Origin: Chryseobacterium sp. MFBS3-17
GTDB taxonomy: Bacteria > Bacteroidota > Bacteroidia > Flavobacteriales > Weeksellaceae
Direction: 5' to 3'
DNA length: 64,000 nt
NCBI RefSeq assembly: GCF_020687745.1
Contig: NZ_JAJEWK010000012.1
Coordinates: 310,001 to 374,000 of the forward strand
Shown here: positions 15,817 to 25,194 of the stretch, piece by piece
Layout: each line of letters starts with the position of its first letter
Position numbering within the stretch: the stretch's first letter is position 1
Position numbers and translations under genes: made by a program
The notes under the pieces: model-generated
The model's input: only the letters and a program-made list of their open reading frames with translations
Database searches by the model: none
What the model was told of the DNA's origin: nothing

Positions 15817-16380
15817 TTATTTTGCCGGTTTTTTGGGGCTCATCATCATGATCATCCGTTTGCCTTCAAGCTTGGGCAACTGATCTACTTTGCCTACATG
15901 CTCCAGATCCTGTGCAAGTCTGAGCAACAGAATCTCGCCCTGATCCTTGAAAATAATGGAACGGCCTTTGAAGAAAACGTAGGTTTTGAGCTTGGAACCT
16001 TCTTCCAGGAACTTTTCTGCGTGTTTTTTCTTGAATTCGTAATCGTGCTCATCTGTCTGCGGCCCGAAACGGATTTCTTTTACCACTACTTTTACCTGCT
16101 TGGCTTTCAGTTCTTTTTGCTTCTTCTTCTGCTCGTACAGGAATTTTTTGTATTCCAGCACCCGTGCAATATAAGGTTCGGCCTTATCTGAAATGACCAC
16201 CAGATCCAGTTCCTGATCTTTGGCAATTTCTAATGCTTTTGCCAGCGGATACACACCCGGTTCTACGTTATCGCCCACCAAACGGACTTCCTTAGCCCGA
16301 ATTTTTTCGTTGATCTGATGTGCATCTTCCTGCACACGTCTTTGCGGGCCTCTACCTCTGTAATTAAATTTCTGTGCTAT
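15817..16380 (-). CDS. infC: translation initiation factor IF-3, probable AUA start
   Basis: IF-3 binds the 30S subunit, keeps 50S away and checks the start codon. The N-domain ([20 protein letters not shown]), linker helix and C-domain ([20 protein letters not shown], ending [14 protein letters not shown]) are intact. No ATG lies in frame upstream of the conserved core; reading from ATA at 16378-16380 gives (M)[20 protein letters not shown], the N-terminus expected for this group, giving 187 residues. A GTG at 16333-16335 would drop that segment. A non-AUG start of infC is the basis of its autoregulation in other bacteria. It lies 45 bases after thrS. Confidence 0.92.
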   Translation of the reverse strand: MAQKFNYRGRGPQRRVQEDAHQINEKIRAKEVRLVGDNVEPGVYPLAKALEIAKDQELDLVVISDKAEPYIARVLEYKKFLYEQKKKQKELKAKQVKVVVKEIRFGPQTDEHDYEFKKKHAEKFLEEGSKLKTYVFFKGRSIIFKDQGEILLLRLAQDLEHVGKVDQLPKLEGKRMIMMMSPKKPAK

Positions 16381-16425
16381 TGTATTAAATTTTAAGTTAA
16401 TCTTATCTTGGTATGCTCTTATTTT

Positions 16426-18363
16426 TTATGCTCCAAATTCTGCGTGAAACGCTGCAGCATCTTTAAAATATGCAATAAAATCTTCTATGCTCATGGTTCC
16501 CAGATCGCCTTCGCCCCGTCTTCTCACGGATACGGTGCCGCCCTGTTCTTCATTTTCTCCCACAATCAGCATGAAAGGATATTTATTGATTTCAGCATCT
16601 CTGATTTTCTTCCCGGTTTTTTCGTTGCGGTCATCAATCAGGCCGCTAATATCGGCATTTTCTAATTTATGTGAAACTTTTTTTGCATATTCTGCATATT
16701 TTTCAGAAATCGGCAGGATGATGAACTGATCCGGTGCCAGCCAGAGCGGGAAGTCACCGGCAGTATTTTCCAGCAAAATAGCGATGAAGCGTTCCATGGA
16801 GCCAAACGGTGCGCGGTGAATCATGACCGGACGGTGTTTCTCGCCGTCGTTTCCTATATAGTGCAGGTCAAAGCGTTCCGGCAGATTGTAATCTACCTGA
16901 ATGGTGCCCAGCTGCCATTTTCTGCCTAAGGCGTCTTTTACCATAAAATCCAGTTTCGGACCATAAAAAGCGGCTTCGCCGTATTCAACTACGGTGGTCA
17001 AACCTTTATTGGCAGCCGCGGTGATGATGGCTTGTTCGGCTTTCTCCCAGTTTTCGTCGGAACCGATGTATTTTTCGCGATTTTCAGGGTCGCGGAGTGA
17101 AACCTGGGTAACGAAATCTTCAAATCCCAAGTTTCTGAATACGTACATTACCAAATCAATGACGCCTTCGAACTCGGTCATCAGCTGATCCGGTGTGCAG
17201 AAAAGGTGTGCATCATCCTGAGTAAAGCCACGCACGCGGGTCAGTCCGTGAAGTTCTCCCGATTGCTCATAGCGGTACACGGTTCCGAACTCTGCGAATC
17301 TCTTTGGCAGATCCCGGTAAGACCATTGTCCCACTTTGTAGATTTCACAGTGATGCGGACAGTTCATGGGTTTCAGCATGAATTCCTCGCCTTCGTTCGG
17401 GGTTTTAATGGGCTGAAAACTATCGGCTCCGTACTTGTCCCAGTGTCCTGAAGTGACGTACAGTTCTTTGGCCCCGATGTGCGGAGAAAGTACAAATTCA
17501 TAGCCTGCTTTTTTCTGTGCATCCGAAAGGAAATTTTCCAGTTTTTTGCGCAGTGCAGCCCCTTTCGGAAGCCATAATGGCAAGCCGGCTCCTACTTTTT
17601 CGGAGAAGGCGAAAATGCCCAGTTCTTTTCCTAATTTTCTGTGATCCCGTCTTTTGGCTTCTTCCAGTTTTTCCAGATACTCGGTGAGTTCTTTTTGTTT
17701 CGGGAAAGAGATGCCGTACACTCGGGTGAGTTGCGGATTGTCCTCATTGCCACGCCAGTAAGCACCTGCAGCATTGAGGATTTTTACAGCTTTTACAATC
17801 CCGGTAGTGGGAATGTGGCCGCCACGGCACAGATCGGTGAAATTGTCGTGGGTCACGAAGGTGATTTCACCATCATTCAGATTAGAAATGAGTTCTGTTT
17901 TATACGGATTGTCTGCATATTCTTTCAGAGCATACTCCTTGGATACGGCGTAGAGTTTGAAAGTGGAATCTTTTTTGGCATTTTCCAGCATCTTTTTCTC
18001 GATGTTTTCAAAGTCTTTTTCAGACAGGGTTTCTTCGCCAAAATCTACATCGTAATAAAATCCGTTTTCAATGGCCGGGCCTATGGTAAGTTTCGCATCC
18101 GGATAGAATTCCAGAATCGCCTGTGCCAGAAGGTGAGCAGAGGAGTGCCAGAAGGCTTTTTTGCCCATTTCATCATTCCAGGTAAACAGTTGAACAGTAG
18201 CATCTGAGTCAATGGTTGTGGTGGTTTCCACCTGGGAACCGTTTACCATTGCAGAAATGGTATTTCTGGCCAATCCTTCTGAGATTGATTTTGCCACATC
18301 CAGCGGGGTCACTGCCCCGTCAAACTCTTTAATGCTTCCGTCCGGAAGTGTAATCTTTACCAT
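16426..18363 (-). CDS. thrS: threonine--tRNA ligase
   Basis: Charges tRNA-Thr. The 645-residue protein has, in order, a TGS domain ([16 protein letters not shown]), an editing domain with [10 protein letters not shown] and the metal site CRGGHIP, the class II catalytic core (motif 2 [20 protein letters not shown]-type, Zn ligand in [10 protein letters not shown]) and an anticodon-binding domain near the C-terminus. The ATG at 18361-18363 was preferred to an upstream in-frame start because the TGS domain begins there. First gene of the thrS-infC unit, driven by TAATTTTG at 18388-18395. Confidence 0.97.
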   Translation of the reverse strand: MVKITLPDGSIKEFDGAVTPLDVAKSISEGLARNTISAMVNGSQVETTTTIDSDATVQLFTWNDEMGKKAFWHSSAHLLAQAILEFYPDAKLTIGPAIENGFYYDVDFGEETLSEKDFENIEKKMLENAKKDSTFKLYAVSKEYALKEYADNPYKTELISNLNDGEITFVTHDNFTDLCRGGHIPTTGIVKAVKILNAAGAYWRGNEDNPQLTRVYGISFPKQKELTEYLEKLEEAKRRDHRKLGKELGIFAFSEKVGAGLPLWLPKGAALRKKLENFLSDAQKKAGYEFVLSPHIGAKELYVTSGHWDKYGADSFQPIKTPNEGEEFMLKPMNCPHHCEIYKVGQWSYRDLPKRFAEFGTVYRYEQSGELHGLTRVRGFTQDDAHLFCTPDQLMTEFEGVIDLVMYVFRNLGFEDFVTQVSLRDPENREKYIGSDENWEKAEQAIITAAANKGLTTVVEYGEAAFYGPKLDFMVKDALGRKWQLGTIQVDYNLPERFDLHYIGNDGEKHRPVMIHRAPFGSMERFIAILLENTAGDFPLWLAPDQFIILPISEKYAEYAKKVSHKLENADISGLIDDRNEKTGKKIRDAEINKYPFMLIVGENEEQGGTVSVRRRGEGDLGTMSIEDFIAYFKDAAAFHAEFGA

Positions 18364-18387
18364 GGATAAAATTGAAAAATTAAGGTA

Positions 18388-18395
18388 CAAAATTA
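18388..18395 (-). promoter_or_regulatory. -7 box of thrS-infC
   Basis: TAATTTTG on the minus strand, 24 bases before the thrS ATG. Confidence 0.5.
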
Positions 18396-18497
18396 CGAAT
18401 TTTCCTTTAATTTTTCATGATGTGGTGCCGAAATTGTAGAGCGGGGAAGTGATGTTGCAATATTTTCTCAAAATAACGCTGCACTCAAGCTCATGGC

Positions 18498-18695
18498 TCA
18501 GTCGTGGTTGTGTTCTGTATTGTCGGTTTTTCCGTCCGGGTGCAGTCCGGATGTTTTGCGGATTTCCTTTTTGGCCTTTTTGGCTTTTTCTCCAGGTTTT
18601 ATTTTCTCTGAAGCTGCGGGAATATTGGCCAGATCCTGATTTTGTTTTTTAACATCAGCCTTCTGGTGGTCTTTTTTGGCATTATCTTTTTCCAT
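18498..18695 (-). CDS. small Lys-rich hydrophilic protein
   Basis: A 65-residue, highly charged protein (MEKDNAKKDHQKADVKKQNQ, ending TDNTEHNHD) with many Lys and Asp and no hydrophobic segment; probably disordered. No family recognised. It lies 108 bases downstream of the DUF4230 gene on the same strand and could be the last gene of that operon. Its amino acid composition argues for a real gene more than conservation, which I cannot test. Confidence 0.55.
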   Translation of the reverse strand: MEKDNAKKDHQKADVKKQNQDLANIPAASEKIKPGEKAKKAKKEIRKTSGLHPDGKTDNTEHNHD

Positions 18696-18803
18696 GTTGT
18701 CCGTGATTTGGGTGAATGGTTGACCACTCTGGTCTTCATGAGTGCTTCAAAAGATTTGCCAAAGGAATCGATGATGATTCGGATGGCGAATGCAGGTGCT
18801 GAT

Positions 18804-19418
18804 TCAGAGCCTTGAAAGTTCTGAAAGGCTGATGGTTTTGGTTTCATCTACCACCGAGTAGTTCAGTGCTTTTGCCAGAATGAAAATATTGTTCAGATTA
18901 TCCATCAGTTGTTTTCGACCTTCGCTGCGCAGCCGGGTCTGATCTACCCGTTTTACGGCATCGTCTTTGGCAGATTGGGTGACTTTTTTTATCTGCGAAT
19001 CATCTATTCTGTTCAGAAAAGAGTCATCTATGGACTGAATTTCCACGGACGGCGTGATGCGGATCTCGGCATCCGGAAGATTGCGGATGATGAGTTTGCG
19101 GTCCAGCGAATCTACTTCAATCACCATTTTGTTTAAATCGTAAGATACCTGCGCATTGGTTTTGGTAAACGCAATGATTTCATTCTCAGAGATTTTGTTT
19201 CCCAGCAGTTCAAATGCCACACTGGTTTTCTGTATGGTAGAAAAATCCTGCTCCAGCACCACCATTTTATTCATTTTGGTAATCTGATTGCGCAGAATCT
19301 GGTAGCTGTTATCGGTTTTTTCTGCAGCCACGCCAGAAAGACTCTGCACAAGCCAGGTGATGAGTAACACGGCTGCTGCTCCTATCACAATTCCTTTGAT
19401 GATTTCGGTATTTTTCAA
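18804..19418 (-). CDS. DUF4230 membrane-anchored protein
   Basis: A 204-residue protein with one N-terminal transmembrane helix (IIKGIVIGAAAVLLITWLVQ) and a periplasmic or cytoplasmic DUF4230 domain (VLEQDFSTIQKTSVAFELLG; then a beta-rich KMVIEVDSLDRKLIIRNLP; then a basic helical end VKRVDQTRLRSEGRKQLMDN). Function unknown. It starts 1 base after the thioredoxin-like gene stops, so the two are surely co-transcribed. Confidence 0.8.
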   Translation of the reverse strand: MKNTEIIKGIVIGAAAVLLITWLVQSLSGVAAEKTDNSYQILRNQITKMNKMVVLEQDFSTIQKTSVAFELLGNKISENEIIAFTKTNAQVSYDLNKMVIEVDSLDRKLIIRNLPDAEIRITPSVEIQSIDDSFLNRIDDSQIKKVTQSAKDDAVKRVDQTRLRSEGRKQLMDNLNNIFILAKALNYSVVDETKTISLSELSRL

Positions 19419-19419
19419 A

Positions 19420-19980
19420 TTATTTCAGAATATCTTTGATACTGGGGTCGTGTTTTTTAATAATTTCAAGCAAATCTCTTTCCAGATAGCCGGATTGCGT
19501 GGATTCTATAATTCGTCCTGTCTCTTTTCCGTATTTGGATACAATAATGGTCGGAACTTTATGAACGTTATGAATGCCTTCATCACCCGTAGGAGATTCT
19601 TTTTTGCGGTTTACAGCAATGATGGTAAGGCGGGAGTGGGGATATTTCAGTTCGTCCAGAATTCTGATCAGCCGGGGAAATTCACGGTGGCTGTCGCTAC
19701 ACCAGGTGCCTACAAAAACCAGGATATTGAAAGAATTGAGGTTTTCTTTTTTCAGTTCTTCCACAGCTTTTTTATCAATGAAATATTCATTGTATTCTTT
19801 GGTGTACCACTCACTGTACGGCTCTTTACTGAACTGATCCAGGGTTTGGTGTCCCAGCAGCATCTTGCCCTTCTCTGTTTCCACTTCGCGGTTCACCACG
19901 ATGGTATTTTGTCCTTTGCAGGACTGTACGGTAACCAACAGGGCAGTGGCCAGTGCGCCGGCCAGAAATATTTTCTTCAT
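19420..19980 (-). CDS. thioredoxin-like lipoprotein with altered active site
   Basis: A 186-residue predicted lipoprotein: the signal ends at SC (MKKIFLAGALATALLVTVQSC), followed by a thioredoxin fold with FNILVFVGTWCSDSHREFPR around residue 90 and the cis-Pro loop VHKVPTIIV. The active site reads WCSDS, so the second Cys of CxxC is missing. A normal dithiol exchange is unlikely; a single-Cys or structural role is possible. Tightly packed between the MazG-like gene (3-base gap) and the DUF4230 gene (1-base gap). Confidence 0.82.
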   Translation of the reverse strand: MKKIFLAGALATALLVTVQSCKGQNTIVVNREVETEKGKMLLGHQTLDQFSKEPYSEWYTKEYNEYFIDKKAVEELKKENLNSFNILVFVGTWCSDSHREFPRLIRILDELKYPHSRLTIIAVNRKKESPTGDEGIHNVHKVPTIIVSKYGKETGRIIESTQSGYLERDLLEIIKKHDPSIKDILK

Positions 19981-19983
19981 GAA

Positions 19984-20451
19984 TTAATTTTCAATAATGG
20001 TTTTTAAATCTGCAGGTGAGTAAAAGATACTTTTCAGAACTTTATCATCAGAGCTGCGGTGTACATTATATTTATCACCAGATTTCTCGTAATAGCTTTC
20101 CACACCTTTGGCCTGATAATGCTGCATGGTCTGTATGGCCTGTTCTTCATTTTCGCAAGCTTTGGACATATTGGAGCGTTGCACTTCGCTGAAAAGTCTT
20201 CCGAATTTTTCGCCAAGACCAAATTCCAGAACCGCACCGCTGAGCACGTATTGTAAATCGCAAAGCGCATCTGCCACCTCCACAAGATCGTGAGCTTCAA
20301 TGGCTTCTTTCAGTTCATTGAGTTCTTCCTGCAGCAGGGATACTCGCAGGGTACACCTTTCTGCCGACGGAATCTGCGGGGTCTCCAGTACCGGCGCGTT
20401 AAAGGTTTTATGAAATTCTGCAACCATGTTCAGGCTGTCTATTTTCTCCAT
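19984..20451 (-). CDS. MazG-like nucleoside triphosphate pyrophosphohydrolase
   Basis: A 155-residue all-alpha NTP pyrophosphatase-like protein that would hydrolyse nucleotides to the monophosphate and PPi. Metal-binding acids are visible in LLQEELNELKEAI (E-x-x-E) and EVADALCDLQYV (E-x-x-D), spaced as in the MazG/dUTPase superfamily. The C-terminal part (MQHYQAKGVESYYEKSG) is typical of a Bacteroidetes branch. First gene of the operon with the thioredoxin-like and DUF4230 genes; promoter box TATATTTG at 20468-20475. The substrate is not known. Confidence 0.82.
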   Translation of the reverse strand: MEKIDSLNMVAEFHKTFNAPVLETPQIPSAERCTLRVSLLQEELNELKEAIEAHDLVEVADALCDLQYVLSGAVLEFGLGEKFGRLFSEVQRSNMSKACENEEQAIQTMQHYQAKGVESYYEKSGDKYNVHRSSDDKVLKSIFYSPADLKTIIEN

Positions 20452-20467
20452 TCAGATTTAATTTTAG

Positions 20468-20475
20468 CAAATATA
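20468..20475 (-). promoter_or_regulatory. -7 box of the MazG-like operon
   Basis: TATATTTG on the minus strand, 16 bases before the ATG. Confidence 0.5.
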
Positions 20476-20550
20476 TGAAAAGTAAAAAGTATACCACAAC
20501 AACAAAAGCATCCGGAAATGAATGCTTTTGAAGTATTTTGAGGTCAGAAT

Positions 20551-21690
20551 TTATTTTGTAATATCTCTTCCGATGACCAGTCTCTGAATCTCAGAAGTTC
20601 CTTCTCCGATGGTGCAAAGTTTGGAATCCCGGTAATATTTTTCTGCCGGAAAATCTTTGGTATACCCATAGCCGCCGAAAATCTGAACGGCATTATTGGC
20701 AATTCTCACACACGCTTCAGAAGCGTAAAGTTTTGCCATGGCGCCTTCGCGGGTCATTTTTTGTTTGGCATTTTTCAGGGTAGAAGCGCGCTGAATCAGC
20801 AGTTCTGCAGCGTCAATTTCTGTAGCCATGTCTGCCAGCATAAAGTTGATGGCCTGAAATTCTGAAATAGGTTTTCCAAATTGTTGTCTTTCTTTGGCAT
20901 ATTTCAAAGCGGCTTTGTAAGCTCCTCTGGCAATCCCCAGACTCAGGGCGGCAATGGAAATTCTTCCGCCATCCAGAATTTTCATGGCTTGTTTGAAACC
21001 TTCGCCTACTTCTCCTAATCTGTGAGAATCTGGTACACGAACGTTATCAAAGATAAGTTCTGCTGTTTCTGAAGCACGCATTCCCAGTTTATTTTCTTTC
21101 TTGCCGGAGGTGAATCCAGGCATTCCTTTCTCTAGTACAAATGCTGTGGAATTATTTTTTTCTCCTTTTTCTCCTGTTCTGGTCATTACAACGGCAATAT
21201 CTCCGGAAATGGCGTGGGTAATGAAGTTTTTGGCACCATTAATAATCCATTCGTCACCGTCCTTTACGGCCGTGGTACTCATGCCTCCGGAATCTGATCC
21301 GGTATTATGTTCAGTAAGTCCCCAAGCGCCAATGACCTGCCCTGAAGCCAGTTTGGGAAGCCATTTCATGCGTTGTTCTTCATTTCCGAATTCATAAATA
21401 TGGTTGGTACATAAAGAATTGTGCGCAGCAACAGACAGACCGATGGAGGGATCTACCTGAGAAATTTCATCTAAAACGGCTACGTATTCATGGTAGCTGA
21501 GACCTGAACCACCGTATTGTTCCGGGATTACGATGCCCATAAAACCCATTTCACCCAACTGGTGAAACAACTCCACCGGAAAGGTCTGGCTTTCATCCCA
21601 ATCCATAATATGTGGTCTGATATTCTTTTCGGCAAAATCTCTGGCCGTTTCTGCCACCATTTTAATGTTTTGTTGAGTATCGGTATTCAT
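20551..21690 (-). CDS. acyl-CoA dehydrogenase
   Basis: A 379-residue FAD-dependent dehydrogenase of the short/medium or branched-chain type, making the trans-2 double bond in fatty acid or branched amino acid breakdown. N-terminal helical domain, middle FAD-binding strands (IGAWGLTEHNTGSDSGGMST), and C-terminal domain with the catalytic Glu in IGEGTSEIQRLVIGR. The start at 21690 (MNTDTQQNIKM) puts the ATG close after a TATCTTTG box; a start 6 codons upstream is also open. Monocistronic. Chain-length preference cannot be judged. Confidence 0.93.
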   Translation of the reverse strand: MNTDTQQNIKMVAETARDFAEKNIRPHIMDWDESQTFPVELFHQLGEMGFMGIVIPEQYGGSGLSYHEYVAVLDEISQVDPSIGLSVAAHNSLCTNHIYEFGNEEQRMKWLPKLASGQVIGAWGLTEHNTGSDSGGMSTTAVKDGDEWIINGAKNFITHAISGDIAVVMTRTGEKGEKNNSTAFVLEKGMPGFTSGKKENKLGMRASETAELIFDNVRVPDSHRLGEVGEGFKQAMKILDGGRISIAALSLGIARGAYKAALKYAKERQQFGKPISEFQAINFMLADMATEIDAAELLIQRASTLKNAKQKMTREGAMAKLYASEACVRIANNAVQIFGGYGYTKDFPAEKYYRDSKLCTIGEGTSEIQRLVIGRDITK

Positions 21691-21705
21691 AAAAATTATT
21701 TGTTC

Positions 21706-21713
21706 CAAAGATA
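21706..21713 (-). promoter_or_regulatory. -7 box of the acyl-CoA dehydrogenase gene
   Basis: TATCTTTG on the minus strand, 15 bases before the chosen ATG; this favours the start at 21690 over the upstream one. Confidence 0.55.
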
Positions 21714-21867
21714 CTTAAAATGTAGAACTGGTAAAAATTAATTTAATAGGGATAGGAAACTGTTTTTGTTTATTGTTGATAATCATTATGTTATGTATTA
21801 AATTACATAAAATTAACATGCCTTCAGACTGATGCTCGCCAGAAAATCAGTAATTTAGCCATTGATT

Positions 21868-23739
21868 ATGAAAAGAATTTTACTATTAGCTGTTTTGATT
21901 CCCTTTGCCGGGTTCAGTCAGGCACCCGCAGGATATTACAACGGAACGGCTGGTCTTACCGGTTATGCATTAAAGACGAAGGTTTCAGAGATTATCTCAC
22001 GAAACTACAACTGGAATTACGGTGATTTGCCAGGTTTTTACAATCAGACAGATTTGGATATATATGATGATCACGATGTTTCCAACACCACCATACTGAT
22101 GGATATTTATTCGGAAATTATTGGTGGCCCAGATGCATACGAATATACCGCGGCACAACTTATAGGCAATGCCTCGGCAGAGGGGATGGGGTATAACCGC
22201 GAACACATCATGCCCCAGAGCACATTTTACAGTTACTATCCCATGTATTCTGATCTCCATACCGTGATTCCGGTAGATGCCAGAATCAATCAACTCAGGA
22301 GTAATTATCCTATTGCCACGGGCGGGGCTACCAATCATTATGTATTCAGTAATACGTCTAGAATTTCTAATGACCTTACGCCCGGCTATGCGTATACGGG
22401 TAGGGTGTATGAGCCTGCTCCTGAGTTCAGGGGTGATCTGGCACGGATTATCCTGTATTTTGCAGTCCGTTACGAAGCCAAACTGCGTTCATTTAATTAT
22501 GCACCCGGGACCACGGTGGCCAATGATACCAATCCTTTTAACGGTACTGCCGAATATGCTTTTGATCCAGGATATCTGGAAATGCTGAAACAATGGCACG
22601 CTGCAGATCCTGTATCACAGCGGGAAACAGACCGAAATAATGCGGTGTATACCATTCAGAAAAACAGAAATCCTTTTGTGGATAACCCCCAGTGGGTGAA
22701 TCTGATGTGGTCTGAAACACCTGATGCTGTGCCCCCGCAGGCACCGGCAAATCTCACAGTTAACCAGAGCGGAGCACATTTTGTAACGCTCTCTTGGACA
22801 CCTTCCGCTGATGCTGATGTATTGGGATATAAAATCTTTGCAGATGGCAGCACAGAACCGGTAGCTGTAACCAAATCTACCAGTATAAGCATAGACCAGC
22901 TTACGCCGTCAACTACCTATTCTTTTACGGTAAAATCTTATGATAAAGGCTATCTGGAATCGCCCGTGAGTAATGCAATCTCTGTCACCACTGCGGCATC
23001 AGACGGTTTTGCCCGGGATTTAATGATTACCAAATATATAGAAGGAAGCAGCAATAATAAGGCGATTGAGATTGTAAACAATACAGGTCATGAGGTCAAT
23101 CTGAATAATTATCATCTCCGCATTCAGAATTACAATTCTGTAAACGGCAATTATTACTTTGCGGAGGCATTCCAGATGGAGGGCACCGCAGCCCCCGGTG
23201 AAGTTTTCGTAGTACTGAATCCCAAAGCAGCGCTGGGTTGTAGTACCAATGAACAAGCAAAATTTGTGACGGCCTCAGACCCGCTGACCTTCAGTGGTAC
23301 CCAATATATAGAATTGTCTTACCGCAATCAGTTTACCGTAGATGCAATAGGTGTGCGGGATACGATGAACAATCTGGAAGACCGCTCCCTCTACCGGATC
23401 AATGCTACGCAGCCCACTGCAACCTTTGCTGCTGCAGAATGGCAGACCTATCCGTCAGACTACTGCACCAATCTGGGGACACTTTCTGTGGTCGGTACGC
23501 CCGGAAATTCATTTTCTGATGTCAGCATTTATCCAAATCCCGTAAAGCATGAACTTTTTGTGAATGGATCCGACATCCTCAAAATTCAGTCTGCCAAAAT
23601 CTATGATATGACTGGTTCTTTAATTTTTAACAAAAAAACACCTTTTAAAATTCATAAATCGCTGGATGTGAGCACCCTGAAACCGGGTGTGTATATGTTG
23701 ATTCTGGACGGTCAAAGTTTTAAATTCATCAAGCATTAA
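21868..23739 (+). CDS. secreted endonuclease I with FN3, lamin-tail and T9SS domains
   Basis: A 623-residue exported nuclease. Signal peptide MKRILLLAVLIPFAGFSQ; an endonuclease I domain (about 25-270) with the metal/His core YNREHIMPQSTF and a conserved DLHTVIPVDARINQLRSN; a fibronectin type III domain (about 290-375, PPQAPANLTVNQSGAHFVTL); a lamin-tail domain (about 380-500, MITKYIEGSSNNKAIEIVN); and a T9SS type A domain (IYPNPVKHELFV, LKPGVYMLIL). It probably degrades extracellular DNA for nutrients. The ATG at 21868 opens the signal peptide; a TTG two codons earlier was rejected. Confidence 0.93.
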   Translation: MKRILLLAVLIPFAGFSQAPAGYYNGTAGLTGYALKTKVSEIISRNYNWNYGDLPGFYNQTDLDIYDDHDVSNTTILMDIYSEIIGGPDAYEYTAAQLIGNASAEGMGYNREHIMPQSTFYSYYPMYSDLHTVIPVDARINQLRSNYPIATGGATNHYVFSNTSRISNDLTPGYAYTGRVYEPAPEFRGDLARIILYFAVRYEAKLRSFNYAPGTTVANDTNPFNGTAEYAFDPGYLEMLKQWHAADPVSQRETDRNNAVYTIQKNRNPFVDNPQWVNLMWSETPDAVPPQAPANLTVNQSGAHFVTLSWTPSADADVLGYKIFADGSTEPVAVTKSTSISIDQLTPSTTYSFTVKSYDKGYLESPVSNAISVTTAASDGFARDLMITKYIEGSSNNKAIEIVNNTGHEVNLNNYHLRIQNYNSVNGNYYFAEAFQMEGTAAPGEVFVVLNPKAALGCSTNEQAKFVTASDPLTFSGTQYIELSYRNQFTVDAIGVRDTMNNLEDRSLYRINATQPTATFAAAEWQTYPSDYCTNLGTLSVVGTPGNSFSDVSIYPNPVKHELFVNGSDILKIQSAKIYDMTGSLIFNKKTPFKIHKSLDVSTLKPGVYMLILDGQSFKFIKH

Positions 23740-23741
23740 CA

Positions 23742-23775
23742 AAAATTCCCTTCGCACCACACGAAGGGAATTTTT
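23742..23775. terminator. bidirectional terminator, nuclease / MATE genes
   Basis: Perfect 13-bp stem AAAATTCCCTTCG / CGAAGGGAATTTT with a 7-base loop between two convergent genes. Confidence 0.9.
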
Positions 23776-25131
23776 TTATATCTGCATTTTTCTTTTTGAA
23801 AGCCGGAGAAAACGGATGACCAGCATACAGGCCGAAAGCGTAAGGCCTAATCCCAATGCAATCCACATTCCGAATGCGCCCATATTGAGCGTTACGCAAA
23901 GAAAATAGCCAAGCGGTATGGTAAAAATCCAGTAAGCCACGAAGGTGAGGTAACTTGGAATTTTAACATCCTGTATGCCCCTCAGAATACCAAGTACCGT
24001 GACCTGAACGCCGTCTGACAACTGAAAAAGCGCTGCAATAATCAATAATTTGGATGCCAGCAGGATAACCTCCACATCCTCTTTCTGGGTAAAGAACGTA
24101 GGCAGCACGTTGCGGCCGATGATGAAAAATAAACCACAAATTAGCATGAAAATAAATGAAATCTTTATATTATTAATGCCTACTTTTCTGAGTTCGGTAA
24201 AATTCTTTTCGCCCAGTTTTCTGCCAATCATCACCGTGGAAGCCACACTGAATCCCACGCAAAGATTAAAGGTGAAAGAAGCCATACTGAGTGCAATCTG
24301 GTGAGAAGCGATATCTTTGGAAGATACCAGACCGCAGACAAAAGCCGCGCCGGCAAAAGCCGTGACTTCAAAAAACATCTGCATAGCAGTAGGAAAGCCA
24401 AGTTTCAGCATTTTGGTAAACATGGTTTTGCGCAGTTCGTTGAATTTGATGGTAAAAGCCCGCAGGTATTGACGGGTGGTTTCGTGCTTAAACATCACTA
24501 CGTACAGAAAGATCATCATGAAAATTCTGGCAATGAGGGTAGCTGTGGCAGAACCCTGAACGCCCATGGCAGGTAAGCCAAACATTCCCTTTATCAGAAC
24601 GTAATTCAAGGCAATATTAATGATATTGGCCAGTATGGTAGCCACCGTTACCCCGATGGTGTAGCCCAGACCTTCGGAAACCTCACGCAAAGTCTGGAAG
24701 GCCATAAAAGGCAGAATGCTGAAGGCCATAATGGTGAGGAAATTCTGAGTATCCGGAATGATTTCTGCCGGTTGGTTGAGGTGGGGAAGTATGGGGACAA
24801 ATCCCAGCAGCAGCAGCATGAGTAAGAATCCAACCACCATATTCAGCACAAAGCCGTGGCGGAAAACCGCATTGATGCGCTGATGTTTTCCCTGGGCGTG
24901 TGCCTCCGATACCAGCGGCGGAATGGCAAAGGAAATGCCCAGCCCGAAAATAAATACCGATATAAAAACCGCGTTTCCAAGTGAAACTGCTGCCAGGGCA
25001 TCTGCACCCAGTAAATTCCCGACAATAATATTATCAAAAAGCTGTACCGAGACCTGTCCCAGCTGTGTAAGCATCACGGGAACAGCCAGGGTAAGTGCTT
25101 CTTTGGTGTAATTTCTGTTGAGCAGTTGCAT
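23776..25131 (-). CDS. MATE-family multidrug efflux transporter
   Basis: A 451-residue, 12-helix cation-coupled exporter. The sequence repeats two MatE halves; the N-terminal TKEALTLAVPVMLTQLGQVS and the ADALAAVSLGNAVFI segment are typical of NorM-like members. The start at 25131 (MQLLNRNYTKEALTLA) was chosen because upstream codons are dominated by Phe/Cys from the AT-rich promoter, where a TATTTTTG box lies at 25148-25155. Substrates may be drugs or dyes and cannot be assigned. Confidence 0.92.
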   Translation of the reverse strand: MQLLNRNYTKEALTLAVPVMLTQLGQVSVQLFDNIIVGNLLGADALAAVSLGNAVFISVFIFGLGISFAIPPLVSEAHAQGKHQRINAVFRHGFVLNMVVGFLLMLLLLGFVPILPHLNQPAEIIPDTQNFLTIMAFSILPFMAFQTLREVSEGLGYTIGVTVATILANIINIALNYVLIKGMFGLPAMGVQGSATATLIARIFMMIFLYVVMFKHETTRQYLRAFTIKFNELRKTMFTKMLKLGFPTAMQMFFEVTAFAGAAFVCGLVSSKDIASHQIALSMASFTFNLCVGFSVASTVMIGRKLGEKNFTELRKVGINNIKISFIFMLICGLFFIIGRNVLPTFFTQKEDVEVILLASKLLIIAALFQLSDGVQVTVLGILRGIQDVKIPSYLTFVAYWIFTIPLGYFLCVTLNMGAFGMWIALGLGLTLSACMLVIRFLRLSKRKMQI

Positions 25132-25147
25132 GAAAAAAAATTTGCAG

Positions 25148-25155
25148 CAAAAATA
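25148..25155 (-). promoter_or_regulatory. -7 box of the MATE gene
   Basis: TATTTTTG on the minus strand, 16 bases before the ATG. Confidence 0.5.
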
Positions 25156-25194
25156 CTGCAAACTTAGTAGAATTATCGTTTTTTCTTTTGAATT

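Noticed and set aside
17641-18207. 188-codon open frame on the plus strand inside thrS
   Set aside because: Antisense shadow of a highly conserved gene; no independent support.
18599-18847. 82-codon frame overlapping the Lys-rich small gene and the DUF4230 end
   Set aside because: It overlaps two better frames and starts within the DUF4230 gene.
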